A DNA stretch of 64,000 nt from Maricaulis sp048268525 (GCF_048268525.1 NZ_JBLWVH010000006.1:62001-126000), one strand, 5' to 3'; shown: positions 24,753-33,638, counted from the first letter of the stretch. Notes: a model not told the origin generated them from the letters alone. Program-made: numbers and translations.

Positions 24753-24771
24753 ATTGAACAGACTAATCAAT
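24753..24771. promoter_or_regulatory. LysR-type dyad in the lysR/lysE intergenic region
   Basis: ATTGA-N9-TCAAT (24753-24771) lies in the AT-rich divergent promoter region and contains the T-N11-A pattern of LysR operators. It is 29 bases upstream of the lysR start, so autoregulation together with lysE control is likely. Confidence 0.5.
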
Positions 24772-24811
24772 TATCCAGGCAACGGCTACCTCCTCGAAAA
24801 AGGAGACTGCA

Positions 24812-25408
24812 ATGGGAAACCTGCTGGCCATGAGCGCGTTTGCGCTGACCATGTCGATCTCGCCGGGACCGGTGAACATGATGACGCTGTCCGCCGGACT
24901 GCATCACGGGCCGGTGCGCGCCCTGCCCTTTGTGGTTGGCTCGACCGCCGGTTTTACAGCCTTGCTCGTGAGTGTGGGGCTCGCCGCCAATCTGGTGGCG
25001 ACGCTGGGCAGCTACTGGATGCAGGCCCTTTCGGTGATCGGCGCCGCCGTCATCATCTGGTTCGGTATCAGGATCGCCCTCGCGCCAACCGGTCTTGCGG
25101 AAACCGACAAGCCGGACATTCCCCGGGCCTGGCAGGGCGCCCTGATGCAATGGGTCAACCCCAAGGCCTGGGCGGCCTGCCTGGCCGCGGTCTCGCTGTT
25201 TGAGCTGGCTGGGCCCAGCCGCGAACTGGCCGTTTTCGCCAGCTTGTACTTCGCGCTTTGCCTGATCGGGGTCGGCAGCTGGGCGGTGCTCGGCGGCAGC
25301 ATCCGCCGCTTCCTGGCCAACCCTGTCCGCATGCGCATCTTCAACATCGCGGTCGGTGGAACCTTGGTGGTGTTGGCGCTGGGCCTGGCGGTGGATAGCC
25401 TGGTCTGA
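24812..25408 (+). CDS. LysE/RhtB-family amino acid exporter
   Basis: 198 residues with about six transmembrane helices. MSISPGPVNMMTLSAGLHHG is the family N-terminal motif (SPGP), and QGALMQWVNPKAWAACLAAV carries the conserved NPKAW. It should export an amino acid or a related metabolite; the substrate is unknown. An AAAGGAG ribosome site precedes the ATG. Divergent from the LysR gene that likely regulates it. Confidence 0.92.
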   Translation: MGNLLAMSAFALTMSISPGPVNMMTLSAGLHHGPVRALPFVVGSTAGFTALLVSVGLAANLVATLGSYWMQALSVIGAAVIIWFGIRIALAPTGLAETDKPDIPRAWQGALMQWVNPKAWAACLAAVSLFELAGPSRELAVFASLYFALCLIGVGSWAVLGGSIRRFLANPVRMRIFNIAVGGTLVVLALGLAVDSLV

Positions 25409-25475
25409 CGTCGCCCGCGATCGCGCACGTTTTCCCAATACATTCTGAACGTGAGCGCGCGACGCGCAGACTGGT

Positions 25476-25604
25476 CCATACAGCCCTTGTCAGCCAGCAG
25501 GCCGTATCCGGTTTTCCAGCTCAAGGGTAAACCGCGAAGCGGCCGCCATGCGGCCCTTGACCTGGAAAACCGGATGCGGCGACATCTCGGCAAGGAGTGT
25601 ATGG
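25476..25604. repeat. Family B palindromic element, copy 2
   Basis: 129 bp, homologous to the copy at 7342-7471 over its whole length. Outer arms CCATACAGCCCTTG / CAAGGAGTGTATGG; the inner stem is 25501-25528 with 25553-25580 (25 of 28 paired). Compared with copy 1 the stem reads TTTTCCAG/CTGGAAAA instead of GTCTTCAG/CTGAAGGC, so both strands of the stem changed together. Confidence 0.82.
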
Positions 25605-25716
25605 GTGGGTGTGCGCAAATGCGCGGCAGGGTCATGGAATAGTGCGAGTTGCACCTTCCACCTCGGCGTCGGCATGGAAATAATTGGCGGCTGCCGCCTT
25701 GTATTCCAGCACAAAT

Positions 25717-25741
25717 TGGCAATCTTTGTCAGATTATGCCA
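25717..25741. promoter_or_regulatory. Possible ParD operator, first locus
   Basis: Half-sites TGGCA (25717-25721) and TGCCA (25737-25741), 15 bases apart, end 25 bases before the antitoxin start. The same half-sites occur 5 bases apart in front of the second ParDE locus. Confidence 0.35.
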
Positions 25742-25766
25742 TGCTTTCGGAGGACTGGAGCTGCCG

Positions 25767-26015
25767 ATGGCCACGATGAACATCTCCTTGCCCGACGCCA
25801 TGAAGCTCTGGGTCGAAGCCCAGAGCGCTGACGGTCGCTACAGCAATGCCAGCGATTATGTGCGCGACCTGATCCGGCGCGACCAGGACCGGCGCATCCG
25901 CATCGCCCATATGCAAGGCCTGGTCGACGAGGCGAGCGAGAGCGGCGTCACCGAGCGCAGCATGGCGGACATCCGGGCCGCGGCCCGATCGCAGCTACGC
26001 GTCGCGGAAGACTAA
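25767..26015 (+). CDS. parD: ParD-family antitoxin
   Basis: 82 residues. MATMNISLPDAMKLWVEAQ is the ribbon-helix-helix start of ParD/RHH antitoxins, followed by GRYSNASDYVRDLIRRDQDR. The C-terminal part binds the toxin. It should repress its own promoter and neutralise the ParE toxin encoded 8 bases downstream. Start chosen at the ATG of the RHH motif. Confidence 0.9.
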   Translation: MATMNISLPDAMKLWVEAQSADGRYSNASDYVRDLIRRDQDRRIRIAHMQGLVDEASESGVTERSMADIRAAARSQLRVAED

Positions 26016-26023
26016 GGCTGTCG

Positions 26024-26317
26024 ATGGACTATGCGATCAGCCGGGCTGCGGAAGCCGACCTGATCGCGCTCTATCGGGAGGGGGCGGACCGCTTTGGCCC
26101 CGACCAGGCGGATCGCTATCATGCCAGCCTGCAAACCGCGTTCGAGTTTCTAGCCCGGCATCCGCAAGCTGCCCGGGAGCGCTCCGAGATATCGCCCCCT
26201 GTTCGCTGCCATCCGCACGGTTCCCACCTTATCCTCTACCGCGCCGACACAGCCGGCCAAGTTCTCATCCTGAGGGTGCGCCATGGCCGGGAGGACTGGG
26301 AAAGCGAAGACGGCTAG
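26024..26317 (+). CDS. parE: ParE-family toxin
   Basis: 97 residues of the RelE/ParE fold: ISRAAEADLIALYREGADRFGPDQADRYHASLQ, then the compact C-terminal HLILYRADTAGQVLILRVRHGREDW. ParE toxins typically poison DNA gyrase. It is 8 bases after the antitoxin gene and cotranscribed. The complete frame suggests it is functional. Confidence 0.9.
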   Translation: MDYAISRAAEADLIALYREGADRFGPDQADRYHASLQTAFEFLARHPQAARERSEISPPVRCHPHGSHLILYRADTAGQVLILRVRHGREDWESEDG

Positions 26318-26370
26318 GGAACAGGCATAATTGGCGACGCGTTAATTGCACCTGTCGCAGATTCCCGCCG

Positions 26371-26772
26371 CTAAACCTTCCGCCGAAACCGCGTCAGTCC
26401 CACCGCCGCCGCGTCCGCATAGGCATCGACCTTGCGTGTCGTGACCTGGGCGGCGGAGACGACGGCGGGTTCAAGGGCGATATCCAGGACCGTCCCGCAC
26501 AGGGTTTCCTGGAGGTCGAACTGGCGGGTTTCCAGTGCCTTGATGCCGTGCAGGATATAGTCGTAGTCGACCACGGTGGCGATATCATCCGACCCGCACC
26601 ATTCCTTGGACACCAGGGTGATGACGTCGATCAGGACGCGTTGTTTGACGCCGCGCTCATAATCATGGATGCCGATCTCGACATCCAGCTTCACGCCTTC
26701 CAGCCGGTAGATGAAGACATCCTCGCCGGAGGCGCTGGCGAGGGCGTTCTCGATCACATTGTCCAGTCTCAT
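26371..26772 (-). CDS. folB: Dihydroneopterin aldolase
   Basis: 133 residues. FolB fold: VFIYRLEGVKLDVEIGIHDYERGVKQRVLIDV, with the Glu and Tyr of the active site, and VDYDYILHGIKALE near the middle. It cleaves dihydroneopterin in folate synthesis. Its ATG overlaps the SDR gene stop by 4 bases (ATGA at 26769-26772), so it is translated with the pteridine reductase-like gene. Confidence 0.88.
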   Translation of the reverse strand: MRLDNVIENALASASGEDVFIYRLEGVKLDVEIGIHDYERGVKQRVLIDVITLVSKEWCGSDDIATVVDYDYILHGIKALETRQFDLQETLCGTVLDIALEPAVVSAAQVTTRKVDAYADAAAVGLTRFRRKV

Positions 26773-27536
26773 GAGGCGTCGTCCTGCGGCGGATTGGCAG
26801 CATACATGACATCGCGATTGCGGGCATCGAGATGCTGGCCACCATCAATAGTGATGGTCTCACCCGTCATCGAGGGCGTCGCAAGGATGAAGCGCACCGC
26901 ACGGATGATGTCGTCAGACGTCGAGCCGCCGCGCATCGGGTTCATCGAATGGGCGCGCTGGAACTCGTCCGCCGACTGACCGCCCGATGGCAGGGTGATG
27001 CCCGGCGCGATCGCATTGACCCGCACCGTTGGCGCCAGCGCCATGGCCATGGTCGTGGTGGCCCCAAGGAGTGCGTATTTGGACAGGGTGTAGGCAAAGA
27101 AATCCGGATTGAGGTTGAACAGTTTCTGGTCGAGCAGATTGATCACACAGCCGGAGGCCCGCCCGGTGTGCCCTGTCGCCATCGCCTTGGCCAGCAGGAC
27201 TGGCGCGGCCGTATTGATGCGCCAGTGATCCTCCAGCGATTGCGGGGTGACGTCTTCCGGCCGGTCCATCTCGAAGATCGAGGCGGAGTTGATCAACACG
27301 TCGACACGCCCCACATCCGCCAGGAAAGCTTCGACAGCACCGGTATCGGCGAGGTCAAACTGAACGGCCCGGGCCGAGCCTCCTGCCGCAACGATGTCAG
27401 CAGCAACGGCCTGTGCGTCGCCCGCCGAAGCATTGTAATGAACGACCACATGCCAGCCATCCGCACCCAGGGCGCTGGCGATTTTGGCACCCAGGCGCTT
27501 GCCGCCGCCGGTTACGAGCGCAATCCTGTCCGACAT
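26769..27536 (-). CDS. SDR oxidoreductase, FolM/pteridine reductase-like
   Basis: 255 residues. A Rossmann motif TGGGKRLGAKIASAL with an Arg typical of NADPH enzymes is present. The active site is an unusual SDR: NSASIFEMDRP, then LLDQKLFNLNPDFFAYTLSKYAL (YxxxK). PTVRVNAIAPGITLPSG is the family tail. The gene sits with folB, which supports dihydromonapterin or pteridine reduction in folate metabolism. Its start codon shares a CATG with the uvrC start. Confidence 0.87.
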   Translation of the reverse strand: MSDRIALVTGGGKRLGAKIASALGADGWHVVVHYNASAGDAQAVAADIVAAGGSARAVQFDLADTGAVEAFLADVGRVDVLINSASIFEMDRPEDVTPQSLEDHWRINTAAPVLLAKAMATGHTGRASGCVINLLDQKLFNLNPDFFAYTLSKYALLGATTTMAMALAPTVRVNAIAPGITLPSGGQSADEFQRAHSMNPMRGGSTSDDIIRAVRFILATPSMTGETITIDGGQHLDARNRDVMYAANPPQDDAS

Positions 27537-27537
27537 G
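27534..27537. other. Shared CATG containing both divergent start codons
   Basis: The palindrome CATG gives the ATG of uvrC on the plus strand (27535) and of the SDR gene on the minus strand (27536). There is no intergenic DNA, so each ribosome binding site and promoter must lie inside the other gene. Confidence 0.75.
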
Positions 27538-29436
27538 TCTTCGCAAACTCCTCAATCCGGTGAGATAGATGACGCTTCCGCCGCGCCGGCGCAATCTCTG
27601 GCGGGTGCGAAACTCATCGCCGACTACGTTCGCAACCTGCCGCCCAAGCCGGGCGTCTATCGCATGTTCGGCGAGGATGGCGCGGTCCTGTATGTCGGCA
27701 AGGCCCGAAACCTGAAGAACCGGGTCTCCAACTATGCCAATGGGCGCGGCCATTCCAACCGCATCGCCCTGATGATCGGCCTGACCCGCAAGATGGAGTT
27801 CGTAGTCACCCAGACCGAGACCGAAGCCCTGCTGCTGGAAGCCAATCTCATCAAGTCTCTGAAGCCGCGCTTCAACATCCTTCTGCGCGACGACAAGAGC
27901 TTCCCCTATATCCTGATCCGCAAGGACCACCCCGCCGCCCAGCTGACCAAGCATCGCGGCGCGCGCAAGGCCAAAGGCGATTATTTCGGTCCCTTCGCCT
28001 CGGTCGGAGCGGTCAACCAGACTCTCAACACGCTGCAAAAGGCCTTCCTGGTCCGCACCTGCAGCGACAGCGTTTATGAGGGCCGCTCACGCGCCTGCAT
28101 GCTGCACCAGATCAAGCGCTGCGCCGGCCCCTGTGTCGATCTGATCGAGCCCGCCGCCTATGACGAGCTGGTCGGCCAGGCCACCGATTTCCTGCGCGGA
28201 CGCTCCAATGCCCTGCGCGAAGACCTGCAGACCCGCATGGCACAAGCGTCCGAAGCGATGGACTTCGAGACCGCCGCCAAACTGCGCGATCGCATCCGCG
28301 CCATTGCTGCGGTCACCACCGACCAGGGCATCAATCCGGAGGGCGTCGAGGAGGCCGACGTCGTCGCTGTGCACACCGATGGCGGCAAGTCCTGCGTCCA
28401 GGTCTTCTTCTTCCGGGCCGGCCAGAACTGGGGCAACCAGTCCTTCTTCCCGCGCCATGACATGGAGGCCGAACCGGCCGAGGTCCTCGCCGCCTTCATC
28501 GCCCAATTCTATGACGACAAGCCGGCGCCGGCGCTGATCCTGCTATCGCACGAGATCGAGGAAGCCGAGCTGCTGGGCGAAGCGCTGAGCCTTCGTACCG
28601 AACGCAAGGTCTCCCTGCACACGCCGCAACGCGGCGAAAAGCGCAAGCTGGTCGAGCGCACCCTGACCAATGCCCGCGAAGCCCTCGCCCGGCGGATGGC
28701 CGAAAGCGCCTCGCAGACCCAGCTTCTGAAAGGCGTGCAGCGAGTCTTTGACCTGCCTGACCTGCCCCAGCGGATCGAGGTCTATGACAACTCGCACATC
28801 CAGGGCACCAACGCGCTCGGCGCGATGATTGTCGCCGGGCCCGAGGGCTTCGAGAAGAACCATTATCGTCGCTTCAACATGAAGGGCGATGACGCCGCTA
28901 CCAATGATGATTTCGCGATGATGAAGGCGATGCTCAAGCGTCGTTTCTCGCGCCTGCTGAAAGAGCGCGATGACGGCGCCCCGGTGCCCGATCTGGTGCT
29001 GATCGATGGCGGCAAGGGGCAATTGTCCTCCGTGATGGAGATCGCCGAGGAGCTGGGCATTAGCGACGAGACCGGCATCACCATCGCCGCCATCGCCAAG
29101 GGGCCGGAACGCGATGCCGGCCGGGAAGCCTTCTACCTGCCCGGCAAGCCGCCCTTCAAACTGCCGATGAAGGACCCGGTGCTCTACTATCTCCAGCGCC
29201 TGCGCGACGAGGCCCACCGCTTCGCCATTGGCGGCCACCGGGCCAAGCGCAAGAAGCAGATGACCGACAATCCGCTCGACGGGATTGACGGGATCGGTCC
29301 GTCACGAAAGAAGGCGCTGCTGGCCCATTTCGGCTCGGCCAAGGCCGTGCGCAATGCGGCGCTGGCCGACCTCGAAGCGGTTGACGGCATCTCCAAAGCC
29401 ATGGCCAAAAAGATCCATGACTGGTTCCAGAAATGA
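27535..29436 (+). CDS. uvrC: Excinuclease ABC subunit C
   Basis: 633 residues. Order: GIY-YIG nuclease domain (LPPKPGVYRMFGEDGAVLYVGKARNLKNRVSNY), Cys-rich linker (CMLHQIKRCAGPCVD), UVR motif (MDFETAAKLRDRIRAI), RNase H-like nuclease half (YDNSHIQGTNALGAMIV, VLIDGGKGQLS) and C-terminal helix-hairpin-helix pair (IDGIGPSRKKALLAHFG, VDGISKAMAKKIHDWF). It makes the dual incision in nucleotide excision repair with UvrA and UvrB. The N-terminal 25 residues are an extra low-complexity leader. No in-frame start is available between the CATG and the GIY-YIG domain. Confidence 0.95.
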   Translation: MSSQTPQSGEIDDASAAPAQSLAGAKLIADYVRNLPPKPGVYRMFGEDGAVLYVGKARNLKNRVSNYANGRGHSNRIALMIGLTRKMEFVVTQTETEALLLEANLIKSLKPRFNILLRDDKSFPYILIRKDHPAAQLTKHRGARKAKGDYFGPFASVGAVNQTLNTLQKAFLVRTCSDSVYEGRSRACMLHQIKRCAGPCVDLIEPAAYDELVGQATDFLRGRSNALREDLQTRMAQASEAMDFETAAKLRDRIRAIAAVTTDQGINPEGVEEADVVAVHTDGGKSCVQVFFFRAGQNWGNQSFFPRHDMEAEPAEVLAAFIAQFYDDKPAPALILLSHEIEEAELLGEALSLRTERKVSLHTPQRGEKRKLVERTLTNAREALARRMAESASQTQLLKGVQRVFDLPDLPQRIEVYDNSHIQGTNALGAMIVAGPEGFEKNHYRRFNMKGDDAATNDDFAMMKAMLKRRFSRLLKERDDGAPVPDLVLIDGGKGQLSSVMEIAEELGISDETGITIAAIAKGPERDAGREAFYLPGKPPFKLPMKDPVLYYLQRLRDEAHRFAIGGHRAKRKKQMTDNPLDGIDGIGPSRKKALLAHFGSAKAVRNAALADLEAVDGISKAMAKKIHDWFQK

Positions 29437-29447
29437 CGAAACACCCA

Positions 29448-29495
29448 CGATGAACACCACGACGAACACCTCGATGAACACGCCGATGAACACCG
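29448..29495. repeat. 12-bp tandem repeats at a gene start
   Basis: Four imperfect copies of a 12-bp unit, CGATGAACACCA and variants, at 29448, 29460, 29472 and 29484. Three carry an in-frame ATG, so translation of the following gene could start at 29450, 29474 or 29486. Confidence 0.7.
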
Positions 29496-30043
29496 GCTTT
29501 GCCGTCTTCCGTCTCGTCCTGTGCCTGACCGGCCCTGTCGCTATCTGGCTGTCCTGGCGCTGGACCAGCACGGCTGACGGACTCGCCCCTTTTGATGGCT
29601 TTGTAACCGCATCGCGTGCTCTCGCCGGCTTTGGCGCGACGGCCTTTGTGGTTGCCAGTGTGATCGCCCTGATGCGGATCAGCGGCGACAGGCTTGTCTC
29701 CCGCCTCGCCCGTGCGGCCCATTCCAGCAGCTGGCTGGTCCTCTACCTCCTCATTATCGGCCCGAGCGCCTATCTGATCGCACCCGTGCTCGCGATCATG
29801 GCGACGCTTGTGCACGACCTCCTGCGCCCCTCGACCGGTGACGCCCTGTCAGCCAGCGCGCGCCCGATGGCGCTGATCGGGCAGGCCCTCGCCCTGACCG
29901 CCAGCGGCCTGCCCTTGCTGGCGGCTCCCTTGGGCTGGATCAGCAGCGACATCGCACTCTACGCCTGGATATCACTCCTGTGGCTCGCCGCCGCCTTCAC
30001 ACTGCATCGCTTTTTGCCGCGCTCCATGCAGGGCCAAGGATAG
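29450..30043 (+). CDS. Membrane protein of unknown function
   Basis: 197 residues if the first ATG is used. The N-terminal leader MNTTTNTSMNTPMNTG comes from the 12-bp repeats and looks dispensable. About five transmembrane segments follow (FAVFRLVLCLTGPVAIWLSW, FGATAFVVASVIALM, WLVLYLLIIGPSAYLIAPVL, LALTASGLPLLAAPLGWI, ALYAWISLLWLAAAF). No family is recognised. It starts 13 bases past uvrC and may share its transcript. Confidence 0.65.
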   Translation: MNTTTNTSMNTPMNTGFAVFRLVLCLTGPVAIWLSWRWTSTADGLAPFDGFVTASRALAGFGATAFVVASVIALMRISGDRLVSRLARAAHSSSWLVLYLLIIGPSAYLIAPVLAIMATLVHDLLRPSTGDALSASARPMALIGQALALTASGLPLLAAPLGWISSDIALYAWISLLWLAAAFTLHRFLPRSMQGQG

Positions 30044-30132
30044 GCCGGGATTGGGAGTGGCGGGACCCGCTGCGCCCTGTATGATCCGCCCATCTGATCC
30101 AGCCGCCCTGAACCCGCAGAGCCGAGACGCCC

Positions 30133-30933
30133 TTGCCCCCTCACCTTCCGGACGATCCGACCGCATCGCCCCTGGCCGGCATCCGCGCCCTGCTGTTCGA
30201 TCTCGACGGCACCGTGACCCGCGATGGGCGCCTGCCGGCAGCCAGCCTCGCAGCCCTGGAGGCCCTTCGCCAAGGCGGCGTTCTGACCATCGCCGTCACC
30301 GGACGACCGGCCGGCTGGTGCGACCTGATTGCCCGTTGGTGGCCGGTCGATGCGGTCGTCGGCGAGAATGGCGCACTGACCCTGATGCTGCAGCCTGACG
30401 GGTCCATGCAGCGCGACGACGTCGCCGCTGTCGGTCCCGACGACCGGGCCCGTCTGGAACACCTGATGCAATCCGCCTGCGACGCCGTGTCGGGCACCGC
30501 CCCGGCCCAGGACAATGACTGGCGCTGCTGCGATGTCGCACTCGACTTCGCCGAAGCCGTGCCCCCGCTTGCGCTGGCCGAGGCCGAACGGGCGGCGGCG
30601 ATATTCCGCGAGGGCGGCGCCACGGCCAAGATCAGCTCGATCCATGTCAATGCCTGGTTCGGTGACCACAACAAGCGCAGCACCAGCGTCCGCCTGCTCG
30701 AACAAGCCTTCGGGCTGGCCCCGGCGGCCCAACGTGACCAGGTCGTTTTCGTCGGCGACTCGCCCAATGACGAACCCATGTTCGCGCACTTCCCACTCAG
30801 TGTCGGTGTCGCCGGCCTGGCCCGCTTCGCTGACCAGGTCACCCATTGGCCGAGCTGGCTGACAAAGGCCGATGAGGCGGACGGTTTCCTCGAACTGGTG
30901 GCGGCCATCCGCGCCGCAAAGGGAGGCGCATGA
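30133..30933 (+). CDS. HAD-superfamily phosphatase (IIB type)
   Basis: 266 residues from a TTG start at 30133; no ATG or GTG upstream suits. Motif I is LLFDLDGTVTRDG (D23, D25), motif II ITVAVTGRP-like (LTIAVTGRPAGWCDL), and motif IV VVFVGDSPNDEPM. A large cap between the motifs fits the Cof/sucrose-phosphatase-like IIB group. The substrate is probably a sugar or related phosphate. It overlaps the CDP-alcohol transferase gene by 4 bases, hinting at a lipid or polyol phosphate pathway. Confidence 0.82.
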   Translation: MPPHLPDDPTASPLAGIRALLFDLDGTVTRDGRLPAASLAALEALRQGGVLTIAVTGRPAGWCDLIARWWPVDAVVGENGALTLMLQPDGSMQRDDVAAVGPDDRARLEHLMQSACDAVSGTAPAQDNDWRCCDVALDFAEAVPPLALAEAERAAAIFREGGATAKISSIHVNAWFGDHNKRSTSVRLLEQAFGLAPAAQRDQVVFVGDSPNDEPMFAHFPLSVGVAGLARFADQVTHWPSWLTKADEADGFLELVAAIRAAKGGA

Positions 30934-31499
30934 TGCGCGATCTGATGACCCTGCCCAATGCGCTCACGGCGCTGCGTGTCCTGCTGGTCCCGGCCCTTTT
31001 TCTGGCCCTCGGGCAAGGCGGCACAACGGCGCTGGCCTTTGCCCTGGCGATCGCCATCCTGGCCGAGGTGACCGATCTCGCTGATGGCTGGGTCGCCCGC
31101 ACCTTCAACATGCAGTCGGAATTCGGCGCCGCCTTCGATCCGCTCGCCGACAGCCTCTATCGCAGCGGCGCCTTCCTGGCCTTGGCTGCGGCCGGGCTGA
31201 TCCCGGTCTGGGCAGTGCTGATCTTTGTCTGGCGGGACGTTGTGGTGGCCTATGTCCGGATCGGCCTGACCAAGTCTGGCCGCAGTGTTGGTGCGCGCCT
31301 GTCGGGCAAGCTGAAAGCCATCGTCCAGGGCGTGGCGATCATCGCCCTCATCCTGGCAGCCCTGCTGACCGGAAACGCGGAAAGCACGATGTTGACACGG
31401 TCGGCCGACACCCTCTTCTGGCTGGCGGCACTGGTCACGGTCTGGTCGGGCATGGACTATGTCCTGGCCCTGCGCCCGGCCTCCGACAAAGCGCCTTGA
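30930..31499 (+). CDS. CDP-alcohol phosphatidyltransferase
   Basis: 189 residues with four to six transmembrane helices. The complete catalytic motif D-x2-DG-x2-AR-x8-G-x3-D-x3-D is present: D49, D52-G53, A56-R57, G66, D70 and D74. It transfers a phosphatidyl or similar group from a CDP-activated donor to an alcohol. The length is close to PgsA (phosphatidylglycerophosphate synthase), but acceptor identity is not certain. It overlaps the HAD phosphatase gene by 4 bases, which may dephosphorylate its product. Confidence 0.9.
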   Translation: MMRDLMTLPNALTALRVLLVPALFLALGQGGTTALAFALAIAILAEVTDLADGWVARTFNMQSEFGAAFDPLADSLYRSGAFLALAAAGLIPVWAVLIFVWRDVVVAYVRIGLTKSGRSVGARLSGKLKAIVQGVAIIALILAALLTGNAESTMLTRSADTLFWLAALVTVWSGMDYVLALRPASDKAP

Positions 31500-31550
31500 G
31501 CCTGCCTGCGCAGCGGTTCATGATCACGGCTCGCAATCCGGCAGGACTTC

Positions 31551-32252
31551 ATGGCCCAGACGCACGGTGATGACGCGCATATTCTCGTCGTCGATGATGA
31601 CGACCGCATCCGCAACCTGCTCAAGCGTTTCCTGCAGGAACGTGGCTTTCGGGTTTCCACCGCGCCCAATGCCGACAAGGCCCTGTCGACCCTGAACTCC
31701 CTCGCCTTCGACCTTCTGGTTCTGGACGTGATGATGCCGGGCATGAACGGGTTCGAGTTGACCGAAGCCGTCCGCAAGCGCGGCGAGACACCGATCCTCC
31801 TGCTGACCGCCCGCGGCGATGCCGAAGACCGGATCAAGGGCCTGTCCCTGGGTGCGGATGACTATCTGCCCAAGCCTTTCGAGCCGGAAGAACTGGTGCT
31901 GCGCATCAATGCCATCCTGCGCCGCGCCAAACCGGCCCAAGCCGCCATCCAGCGCGTCATCTTCGGTCCGTGGAGCTTTGACATTGCCCGCGAGAGCCTG
32001 GCCAGGGACGGCGAACCGGTCCGCCTCACAGGTGGCGAAGCCGCTTTGTTGGGCGCCCTCGCGGCGTCTGCCGGCCAAACTGTCTCGCGCCTGACCCTGT
32101 CGGAACGGACCGGTGGCGGCGAACGGGCGGTCGATGTCCAGGTCACGCGCCTTCGCCGCAAGCTGGAGAGCGACCCCAAGGAACCAATGCACCTGCAAAC
32201 AGTCCGCGGCGAAGGCTATCGCCTGCTGGCTGATCCCGTGTTCGAGGACTGA
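31551..32252 (+). CDS. OmpR-family response regulator
   Basis: 233 residues. A receiver domain (VVDDDDRIRN, D59 in VLDVMMPG, Lys in LPKPF) is followed by an OmpR/PhoB winged helix ending in RAVDVQVTRLRRKLE and VRGEGYRLLA. It starts with a GAT/CAGGA-type ribosome site and precedes the kinase gene by 6 bases, so they form a two-component pair. Confidence 0.92.
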   Translation: MAQTHGDDAHILVVDDDDRIRNLLKRFLQERGFRVSTAPNADKALSTLNSLAFDLLVLDVMMPGMNGFELTEAVRKRGETPILLLTARGDAEDRIKGLSLGADDYLPKPFEPEELVLRINAILRRAKPAQAAIQRVIFGPWSFDIARESLARDGEPVRLTGGEAALLGALAASAGQTVSRLTLSERTGGGERAVDVQVTRLRRKLESDPKEPMHLQTVRGEGYRLLADPVFED

Positions 32253-32258
32253 CCCGCC

Positions 32259-33575
32259 GTGTCTGTTTTCAAACGCTTTTTGCCCAAGGGCCTGTTCGCG
32301 CGGACGCTGCTGATCATCGTCCTGCCGGTCGGCCTGATGCAGGTCGCCGTCGCCTGGTCCTTCTTCGAGGAACACTGGGAGACAGTGACCAGCCGCCTCT
32401 CAGAAGGGGTCGCCGGCGAGATCGCCATGGCAACCCAGCTCTACGAGCAGGAAGGCGGCGAGACCCCGGCCTTCCAGCGTCATATCGAGGCAGCACTGGG
32501 CACCACCCGCCTGTCGATCGATTTCCGGCCCGACGACACCCTGCCGACCTCGCGGCGCTCCTCCTTCTTCCGCACGCTCGACATCACCTTGCGTGAGGCC
32601 TTGTCACAGCAGCTCGACAACCCGGTCTGGTTCGATACCACGCGCTATCCCAGCTATGTCGATGTACGGGTGCAGGTCGAAGGTGGCGTGTTGCGCTTCA
32701 TCACCCCGCGCGACCGGGTGTTTGCCACGACCGGCCATATCTTCCTGTTGTGGATCATCGGCGCGACGACGCTGCTGACAGCCGTCTCGGTCGTCTTCAT
32801 CCGCAACCAGGTCAAACCGATCCGCCGCCTCGCCGACGCCGCCGAGCAATTCGGCCGAGGTCAGGATGTTGCCCATTTCCGTCCTGCCGGGGCCACCGAG
32901 GTGCGCCAGGCCGCCCATGCCTTCCTGGAAATGCGCGCCCGCCTCAAACGCCATCTCGAACAGCGTACCGCGCTTCTGGCCGGGGTCAGCCATGACCTGC
33001 GCACCCCGCTGACCCGTCTCAAGCTGCAGCTCGCCCTGATGCCGCAGACCGACGAGACCGCCGATGCGCGGCGTGATCTCGACGAGATGGAAGCCATGCT
33101 GGACGAGTATCTCGACTTTGCCCGCGGCGATGGCAGCGAGGAAACCCAGCGCATCGACCTGATCGGGCTGACCCGCGACGTGGTCGAGGATGCCCGCCGT
33201 CATGGCGGCGATATCCGGTTCGCGACAGAAGGCGAACTCGATGCCGAATTGCGCCCCGGCGCCATCCGCCGGGCGATCGCCAACCTGATCAGCAATGCCA
33301 CCAGCTTTGGCGAAGTGGTCGCGGTCGCGGTTGAGCCCAATGGCACGCGGATCGAGATTCGGGTCGAGGATGACGGCCCCGGCATCCCGGAAGACCAGTA
33401 TGACGAGGCCCTCAAGCCCTTCAACCGCCTCGATGAAAGCCGCAACCAGAACCGCAAGGGCGTCGGCCTCGGCCTCGCCCTCGCCCGCGACGTCGCCCGC
33501 GGCCATGGCGGGGATATCAAGCTGGGGAAATCAGAGCTGGGTGGCTTGCTGGCGGTGATCAGCCTGCCGCAATAG
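32259..33575 (+). CDS. EnvZ-like membrane histidine kinase
   Basis: 438 residues, GTG start. Transmembrane segments at about 16-36 and 165-185 flank a short periplasmic region. A HAMP linker (QVKPIRRLADAAEQFGRGQDV) leads to the H-box AGVSHDLRTPLTRL (H245) and an ATPase domain (NLISNATSFG, EDDGPGIPE, GVGLGLALARDVARGHGG). The partner is the OmpR-family regulator just upstream. The pair resembles EnvZ/OmpR, but the stimulus is not known. Confidence 0.92.
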   Translation: MSVFKRFLPKGLFARTLLIIVLPVGLMQVAVAWSFFEEHWETVTSRLSEGVAGEIAMATQLYEQEGGETPAFQRHIEAALGTTRLSIDFRPDDTLPTSRRSSFFRTLDITLREALSQQLDNPVWFDTTRYPSYVDVRVQVEGGVLRFITPRDRVFATTGHIFLLWIIGATTLLTAVSVVFIRNQVKPIRRLADAAEQFGRGQDVAHFRPAGATEVRQAAHAFLEMRARLKRHLEQRTALLAGVSHDLRTPLTRLKLQLALMPQTDETADARRDLDEMEAMLDEYLDFARGDGSEETQRIDLIGLTRDVVEDARRHGGDIRFATEGELDAELRPGAIRRAIANLISNATSFGEVVAVAVEPNGTRIEIRVEDDGPGIPEDQYDEALKPFNRLDESRNQNRKGVGLGLALARDVARGHGGDIKLGKSELGGLLAVISLPQ

Positions 33576-33638
33576 GTGCCTTCCAGCTATCATCTACACC
33601 CCTGGTCGGACCGACCGTGAACTTGCCCGCACCGACGC

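Larger units (their letters stand above)
25409..25766. other. Gene-free region with a family B repeat and the first ParDE promoter
   Basis: About 360 bp after the LysE gene. The family B element occupies 25476-25604. The stretch 25605-25766 leads to the antitoxin gene and contains the half-sites TGGCA (25717-25721) and TGCCA (25737-25741). Nothing else coding is seen. Confidence 0.55.
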
